A stretch of DNA of 34,572 bases from CAZYYO01 sp964650965. GTDB taxonomy: Bacteria; Bacillota; Clostridia; Lachnospirales; Lachnospiraceae. Under the pieces are notes generated by a model, which ran no database searches, was not told the DNA's origin, and saw only the letters and a list, made by a program, of their open reading frames with translations. Positions within the stretch are counted from its first letter, which is position 1. Each line of letters starts with the position of its first letter. This document shows, piece by piece, positions 29,757-34,572 of this stretch. The stretch lies in the NCBI GenBank assembly GCA_964650965.1, contig CAZYYO010000021.1, forward strand, positions 1-34,572, given 5' to 3'. The translations under genes and the position numbers were made by a program.

Positions 29757-31688
29757 TTATCCTTCACACGGTGTGCCTATTATTTTTAGAAAATCCTGCT
29801 CTGATAGGGGTTTGGAAAAATAGTAGCCCTGGAGATACTTTACCTTGCGGTTTGTTAAGAACTCCATCATTTCTTTTGTTTCTACACCTTCTACTACTAT
29901 TTCGGTGTACATATCAGAGAGCATGGTTAATACGTTGCTTAGCAATATTCTTGCTGCTGTATTTTCCAGTTCTTTATTATCTTCTTTTTTAAATGCATCC
30001 CATAGAATGCTTTTATCCACTTTTATGATTTCATATTTTTCCTTCATAATCTGTGAAAGGTTGGAGTATCCTGTTCCGAAATCGTCGATGGAAAAATGAA
30101 AGCCTGCTTTTTTCAGGTTGGCAATATTTCGGTTACTCAGTTCATCGGATTTTCCCACAGCGGTCTCCGTGATTTCCAAATTGATGAAACTGCTATCTAG
30201 ACCTGCCGCCTGTAATATGCTAATTAATTTTGTATCAATATCCTTTGTTGCAAGCTGTATTCCTGATATGTTGATTTCAATCAGCTCTACTCCATACTTG
30301 GAAATCTGGTTTTCCTTGATAAAATGCACGGTTTTTTCAAAGACAATCTGTCCTATTTGCTGAATCATTCCGTTCTTTTCTGCAATGGGAATAAATTCTT
30401 CTGGGGAGACATATCCTAGTTCTGTGTCATCCTTGATGCGAACAAGTGCCTCTGCACTGGTATATTTTTTCTCTACTGTATTATAAATTGGCTGATAATA
30501 TACATATATGGCCTGTTCCTCTATTGATGTCTTAATAAGCTCTATGATTTTCTCCACACGCTGCTTCTTCTTCATCATAGACTCATCCAAATATACTACT
30601 CTGCATTCCTGATAGTATTTTTGCCGTGCCATAAATTCCTGTAAATCATAGATATTAACTTTATTTGTTCCATACTTTCTTGCATCTAAGATATCAACAT
30701 GTATTTCTAAATTGTAGGAATCAATGCGATATGCTCTTAGTCGATTCTCCAAATTTCCGATTAAATGTTCATCGTCTCCAATGGAATCGCTTAAAAAACA
30801 GGTGAACGCATTTTGTCTGGAATGATATGCACTCAAACCGAATGCTTCCTGCATCATCTTTCTAATATCTTCCATTACCAGGTTACTTCTTTCAATTCCC
30901 AGCTCTGTTCCCATTCGTCCATAATTTTCAAACACAACTCCAACAAGTATCATTGGCTTCTTACTTTCATAGTGTTCGGAGAACATTTTCTGATATGCTG
31001 CACGGTTAAATCCGCCCACCTCAATATCTACATACATTTTCTGATTTTCAAATGATATATAAGTAATGAGTAATGTAAAGGAGACAATCAGACCAGATAA
31101 CAAAATATATGGGAACATCATTTGAACACCCAAGCCACATAGCCAAAGCAGGCATTGCAGACGAATGGATACTCTCTGATAATGTGACAGGACATTATTT
31201 CTGTCAAAGGACATGAAAAATACAGCCAGCAAATATACAATGCCACATAAATATACAATATACGCCATTGGTCCATAGGAATATGTGCCATAAGGTGTCT
31301 GAACATAGTAAAGTTCTCTTCTGAGGATAACAAAAACCGAGATTAAAATAGGTATGATTTCCACCAAATACCATTTGACATTACCTCTCTTTTGTTCCTT
31401 AGACAAGATCATGATATATCTGTAATTCATAAATAGAGCCAAAACAACACTTCCGATAAAGAACTGGTGAAACATCATATTGGTTTGTTCCGGAACAGTA
31501 TCCAAATGATTGGCAGTATAAACCGTGGTCATATCAAAAACCAGATTCAGGGTAGTTGCCAGGATTAATAGCATAAAATATTTCGTAGATAAGGTTTTTA
31601 GCTTAGGCATTCTTATAAAATCAATTGCGATAATAAGGAGTAATACAAATGCTGCCAGTTGAAATCGAATATTCAAATTTACCATCAT
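29757..31688 (-). CDS. Membrane-bound EAL-domain c-di-GMP phosphodiesterase with degenerate GGDEF
   Basis: A 643-residue protein. The first 225 residues hold about seven membrane helices, a possible sensor. A middle region (about 240-370) looks like a GGDEF fold but lacks GG(D/E)EF. The C-terminal 250 residues are an EAL domain with the catalytic set intact: SAEALVRI, EINISGIQL, LEITETAV, SIDDFGTGYSNLS, KVDKSIL, VVEGVET and QGYYFSKPL. It should hydrolyse cyclic di-GMP, possibly controlled by the membrane part. I choose ATG at 31688 (MMVNLNIRFQ), with AGGAAGGAG 9 bp upstream; the frame from 31745 has no such site. Confidence 0.9.
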   Translation of the reverse strand: MMVNLNIRFQLAAFVLLLIIAIDFIRMPKLKTLSTKYFMLLILATTLNLVFDMTTVYTANHLDTVPEQTNMMFHQFFIGSVVLALFMNYRYIMILSKEQKRGNVKWYLVEIIPILISVFVILRRELYYVQTPYGTYSYGPMAYIVYLCGIVYLLAVFFMSFDRNNVLSHYQRVSIRLQCLLWLCGLGVQMMFPYILLSGLIVSFTLLITYISFENQKMYVDIEVGGFNRAAYQKMFSEHYESKKPMILVGVVFENYGRMGTELGIERSNLVMEDIRKMMQEAFGLSAYHSRQNAFTCFLSDSIGDDEHLIGNLENRLRAYRIDSYNLEIHVDILDARKYGTNKVNIYDLQEFMARQKYYQECRVVYLDESMMKKKQRVEKIIELIKTSIEEQAIYVYYQPIYNTVEKKYTSAEALVRIKDDTELGYVSPEEFIPIAEKNGMIQQIGQIVFEKTVHFIKENQISKYGVELIEINISGIQLATKDIDTKLISILQAAGLDSSFINLEITETAVGKSDELSNRNIANLKKAGFHFSIDDFGTGYSNLSQIMKEKYEIIKVDKSILWDAFKKEDNKELENTAARILLSNVLTMLSDMYTEIVVEGVETKEMMEFLTNRKVKYLQGYYFSKPLSEQDFLKIIGTPCEG

Positions 31689-31740
31689 ATTGTATCGCTC
31701 CTTCCTAACAATTTCTATGAATTGCTGCTTATCCATTCGT

Positions 31741-31775
31741 AACAAAACTGTGCTCTAATTACCAAGCACAGTTTT
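31741..31775 (-). terminator. Terminator after the MerR-type gene
   Basis: AAAACTGTGCT (31744-31754) pairs with AGCACAGTTTT (31765-31775) around a 10-nt loop. On the minus strand GTTTTGTT follows, a moderate T tract. It lies about 115 bp downstream of the MerR-type gene and just before the EAL gene. Confidence 0.65.
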
Positions 31776-31888
31776 TATTATATATTTCATTTTGCAATAA
31801 GTCCATAGTCCTACATAAATGCTATATAAAATCGCTTCCAAGTCCTTCTGCAAATCATTCCAATCACCCGCGGGCAGAGACGCACTAA

Positions 31889-32731
31889 TCAGATATGTGT
31901 TTCCTTCCCTATTCTATATTTAGCTATTACTAAGAGTCCTATGAGCACAAAGGTATCAACAAACAATATTACTGTTACATGTTTTGCAATTCCCTGTACA
32001 TAAAGAATGGTAAATATTTCTATTGATAATGCAATGAAGCACAAATAATTCGTAACATAATCTGTCACGGAATCACTTGCCATCATATTTTTTCCCAACC
32101 ACCGCCAAATGTATGGACGCAAGAGAAATTTGATTATCAAACAAGCAATGGGAAAAGCAAAGATAAACCACTTATCTGCAACAGAGCTTACCGTACCCCG
32201 GCTCCATTGTATGGGAATTTCCGCAGGCAAATAGCGAAATGAGAACAATGCAATGAACGCACAGGCAACCGTCACTATTCCCCATGTGATGTTCCCACCC
32301 CACAAATAATAGAATTTGACTGTATCTAATTTGAACATCTTACTGTTTTCGCTCCAGTATTCTTTTTCATTGTCCACATACTGCTTAACATCTAAATTGT
32401 CATAATTAATTTTAGTGGGGGATGACAATATTTTATCGCACATGGTTCTTGCCGTTTCCATTTCAGACAGCTGTTGTTCCAAATTCTGTCTTTGCTTTTT
32501 CACTACATCATACAATTTTGTCTGTTTATTTGAAAGTCTGCGGATATCTTCTACCGATATGCCCAAAGTTCTAAGATATGCAATCTTTTGAATCGTCTGT
32601 ATGTCTTCTTGGGAATATTCCCGGTACCCATTCTCTGTATTTCGAATTGGACTGATTAATTTTTCTTTTTCATAGAAACGAATATTTGAGCGTGTTAACC
32701 CGGTTATTTGTTCCACTTCTTTTATTGTCAT
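31889..32731 (-). CDS. MerR-family regulator fused to a membrane domain (DUF1648-like)
   Basis: A 280-residue protein. Residues 1-70 are a MerR winged helix (MTIKEVEQITGLTRSNIRFYEKEKLISP, NGYREYSQEDIQTIQKIAYLRTLGIS). Residues 72-110 are a coiled coil. From about 150 on there are four membrane helices, with FRYLPAEIPIQWSRGTVSSVADKW between the first two, a motif like that of DUF1648/SdpI-type membrane proteins. So DNA binding is joined directly to a membrane sensor. The inducer is unknown. Its promoter has a 19-bp spacer, as expected for MerR control. Confidence 0.85.
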   Translation of the reverse strand: MTIKEVEQITGLTRSNIRFYEKEKLISPIRNTENGYREYSQEDIQTIQKIAYLRTLGISVEDIRRLSNKQTKLYDVVKKQRQNLEQQLSEMETARTMCDKILSSPTKINYDNLDVKQYVDNEKEYWSENSKMFKLDTVKFYYLWGGNITWGIVTVACAFIALFSFRYLPAEIPIQWSRGTVSSVADKWFIFAFPIACLIIKFLLRPYIWRWLGKNMMASDSVTDYVTNYLCFIALSIEIFTILYVQGIAKHVTVILFVDTFVLIGLLVIAKYRIGKETHI

Positions 32732-32792
32732 TTTTCGTCCACTCCTAACCCAAAGTTCTTATGAAACACGTGATTACGTTCTTTTCATTATC

Positions 32793-32823
32793 ACTATAAA
32801 GTATAAACAGGGTTTACAGTCAA
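32793..32823 (-). promoter_or_regulatory. MerR-type promoter with 19-bp spacer
   Basis: On the minus strand TTGACT (32818-32823) and TATAGT (32793-32798) are 19 bp apart, longer than normal and typical of MerR-activated promoters. The spacer holds an imperfect dyad, GTAAAC-CCT-GTTTATAC. It lies about 60 bp upstream of the MerR-type start, so autoregulation is likely. Confidence 0.7.
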
Positions 32824-32846
32824 GAAATATTTCCATACTGTGATAG

Positions 32847-33518
32847 CTATTCTATTTTAATCTGTTCATTTTCCGTTCCAGGATGCTCTTGAATCACTGT
32901 ATAAAACAGTGTTTTATGTTCAACACCATCTTCTCCATAGGATTTGCAATAGCTAAATCTTGGGACCTGATGAAATTCTCTGACTGCAATGTAATCCGTA
33001 ACTGCGAAAATGCCAAACAGCATAGCAATACATGCCAGCACACCCCATACACGGATGCTTCTTTTTATGAGAGCAGATTTCATTCCAAAATATATTCCAA
33101 ATACTAAAATAATACCACCAACTATGGCATAAATGCTCCCCCAACTGCTTTCATTAGGAAAGATTGCCAGTGCAGAAATAATAATAAATACGCCAAATAG
33201 AGCAAATAAATAGCTTGCTACCTTCCGTTTTTCTATCTTTTCCTTGTGACTACTATATTCTGCCATTTTAATTGCAGTTTCTCTTGTCTCTTGATTCATT
33301 TTCTCACTTTTCCTTTCTCCATCGATAATTTCTGGTATGTTAACCTGATAGTATTCCGCCAGTTGAACCAACATGCTGATATCTGGCATATTACTTCCCG
33401 TTTCCCACCTGGATACGGTTCGACCAGCTACATTTAACTGCTCCGCCAACATTTCCTGGGTTAGATGCTTTTCTTTTCGCAGTGTTCTTAAAAACAAGCC
33501 TATTTTTTCTTGTTCCAT
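32847..33518 (-). CDS. XRE-family regulator with C-terminal membrane helices
   Basis: A 223-residue protein. Residues 1-65 are a Cro/C1-type helix-turn-helix (IGLFLRTLRKEKHLTQEMLAEQLNVAGRTVSRWETGSNMPDI). A short linker follows, then about three membrane helices (roughly 102-119, 125-145, 156-174), and a small C-terminal domain outside the membrane. Genes of this form are widespread in Clostridia as membrane-linked regulators of unknown signal. AGGAGGAGT lies before the ATG. It sits downstream of the acetyltransferase gene and upstream of the MerR-type gene, and all three read in the same direction. Confidence 0.85.
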   Translation of the reverse strand: MEQEKIGLFLRTLRKEKHLTQEMLAEQLNVAGRTVSRWETGSNMPDISMLVQLAEYYQVNIPEIIDGERKSEKMNQETRETAIKMAEYSSHKEKIEKRKVASYLFALFGVFIIISALAIFPNESSWGSIYAIVGGIILVFGIYFGMKSALIKRSIRVWGVLACIAMLFGIFAVTDYIAVREFHQVPRFSYCKSYGEDGVEHKTLFYTVIQEHPGTENEQIKIE

Positions 33519-33630
33519 GGGTCACTCCTCCTTTCATCCACAGCATATGCTTCCGGCATTTTCAGGTACACGACATAAAGTGAGAAAAAGTCGCATTTCC
33601 TATCTGGACACATTTGTCTATCCAACGATT

Positions 33631-34230
33631 CTATGTTGTTTCTGAATAAGTGGGATACCGTGTGCTGTCTTTTTCTGTAATCGCACGAAGTACCTTACAG
33701 GGAACTCCTACTGCGATTACATTTGACGGAATATTGCCTGTCACTACACTTCCGGCTCCTATAATCGTATTGTCTCCTATGGTAACGCCTGCCAAAATTG
33801 TGCTTCCAGCTCCTATCCATACGTTATTTCCTACGACGATTGGTAACGCTATTTCCATTCCTGCATTTCGTTGCTGATAATCTATGGCATGCTCTGCCGT
33901 AGTAAAACAACAATTCGGTCCAATAAAGACATGATTTCCAAATGTAACTTTTCCTCCATCCTGAATCTGACAATTTCGATTTGCGAAAAAATAATCTCCC
34001 ACTGATGTTTTGTATCCATAATCTACCCAAAAAGGGGGATTTACAATTGCGTTGTCCCCCACACTCCCCAGAATCTTTTTTAACATTATGCTCTGATTAA
34101 CTCGGTCGGATGGTCTTAACTGATTCAATTCATGGCATAAATCATTACATTTGCTTATTTCATTGTTGATTTCATCATTATAATTTGCATTAAATAAATA
34201 ACCCGCATCACATTTTTCTTTTTCAGTCAT
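33631..34230 (-). CDS. Hexapeptide-repeat sugar O-acetyltransferase (Maa/LacA type)
   Basis: A 199-residue left-handed beta-helix enzyme. The N-terminal part (EKCDAGYLFNANYNDEI, LCHELNQLRPSD) is the maltose/galactoside acetyltransferase cap. The coil repeats are visible in VTFGNHVFIGPNCCFTTAEHAID and VVGNNVWIGAGSTILAGVTIGDNTIIGAGSVVTGNIPSNVIAVGVPCKVLR. The catalytic His is in TAEH, where Maa and LacA have TAxH. It transfers acetyl from acetyl-CoA to a sugar hydroxyl; the natural substrate is not known. AGGAGGAAA precedes the ATG. Confidence 0.92.
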   Translation of the reverse strand: MTEKEKCDAGYLFNANYNDEINNEISKCNDLCHELNQLRPSDRVNQSIMLKKILGSVGDNAIVNPPFWVDYGYKTSVGDYFFANRNCQIQDGGKVTFGNHVFIGPNCCFTTAEHAIDYQQRNAGMEIALPIVVGNNVWIGAGSTILAGVTIGDNTIIGAGSVVTGNIPSNVIAVGVPCKVLRAITEKDSTRYPTYSETT

Positions 34231-34572
34231 CTTATTTTCCTCCTCATACCAATGGCTTAAATAGTGCTTACAATGTTTAAGATATAATGAACTAATTATA
34301 ACATTCTTCTTATTAAATCACACTTTTCGCACTGCGAGGGCTTAATAAAAACTCTCTATTCCAATGGACATGTAATTATTATTTCTCTATATAAAACCAA
34401 TTATCTAACCAGGCACTCTATTCTGTCCCCTTGCCCTAATTCTAACCAATAATAGGGCAAGGAACACAAGAAACTTCCTTCCTTAGATTTTTTCGCATTT
34501 TTTACGCTTAAATTCCCTTGGTGTTAGTCAGTAACTGGGTCGGTGTCCGTTTTATTGGTCATATTATCCTAT
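34231..34572. other. Gene-free end of the window with one perfect hairpin
   Basis: No supported gene in 342 bases. CCTTGCCCTA (34429-34438) and TAGGGCAAGG (34453-34462) form a perfect 10-bp hairpin with a 14-nt loop and no T tract next to it. A TATAAT on the minus strand near 34294-34299 may belong to the acetyltransferase promoter, but no matching -35 box is clear. Confidence 0.5.

Noticed and set aside
34390..34560. Minus-strand pseudogene
   Set aside because: A frame with one internal stop can be read, but I recognise no family and the stretch includes the perfect hairpin, so chance reading is likely.

Overview
The window looks like chromosome of a strictly anaerobic, low-to-mid GC Firmicute, most likely a gut Clostridium relative of the Lachnospiraceae type. 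The basis is strong AGGAGG-type ribosome binding sites with some GTG and TTG starts, the combination of rubrerythrin, desulfoferrodoxin and a PerR-like Fur protein, a Gram-positive Pho operon, a IIA-IIB-IIC fructose PTS operon, and a CmpB-type membrane protein. The taxon is inferred from gene content and wording of proteins; no search was run. A run of ten Ns at 1206-1215 lies inside rpsJ, and the two sides carry different versions of the same S10 residues, so bases 1-1205 may not belong to the same genome as the rest.

Layout. 1-2290: end of an S10 ribosomal operon on the minus strand (rplD fragment, rplC, rpsJ) with promoter and a structured leader, then a 148-bp tandem palindromic repeat. 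2406-5062: an RlmI-like methyltransferase (plus), then CorA and a Gph-like phosphatase (minus). 5086-10920: a minus-strand fructose operon fruR-fruK-fruA-ptsH-ptsI with a clear promoter and two operator-like repeats; its HPr has Arg at position 46. 11021-13748: an EamA transporter-truA unit (minus) divergent from bioY and an overlapping DUF1284 gene (plus). 13820-17286: an oxygen-defence group with perR-rbr (minus, PerR-type box), a MATE exporter (plus), a 3-methyladenine glycosylase and desulfoferrodoxin (minus). 17287-17854: a 570-bp regulatory gap with 14-bp tandem repeats, a promoter with a perfect palindrome, and a 235-bp long inverted repeat that forms most of the leader of a Crp/Fnr-type regulator. 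18550-19583: a ParA-type ATPase with an overlapping gene for a small histone H1-like protein. 19679-22845: an iron-sulfur aldo/keto reductase, a lipoprotein and a CmpB-like membrane protein with a heptad coiled coil. 22848-29404: the complete pstSCAB-phoU-phoP-phoR operon (minus) with Pho-box repeats; PstS appears circularly permuted. 29432-29610: a third, inverted copy of the palindromic element. 29757-34230: an EAL-domain protein, two membrane-anchored transcription regulators (MerR and XRE types) and a hexapeptide acetyltransferase. The last 342 bases hold no supported gene.

How it works together. Fructose enters through FruA using phosphate relayed from Enzyme I and HPr of the same operon, and FruK makes fructose-1,6-bisphosphate under control of the DeoR-type FruR. 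Phosphate starvation is sensed by PhoR/PhoP, with PhoU coupling to the Pst transporter. PerR, rubrerythrin and desulfoferrodoxin deal with peroxide and superoxide. The most unusual items are the permuted PstS, the covarying palindromic element in three copies, the long palindromic leader before the Crp-like gene, and the ParA/H1-like pair.
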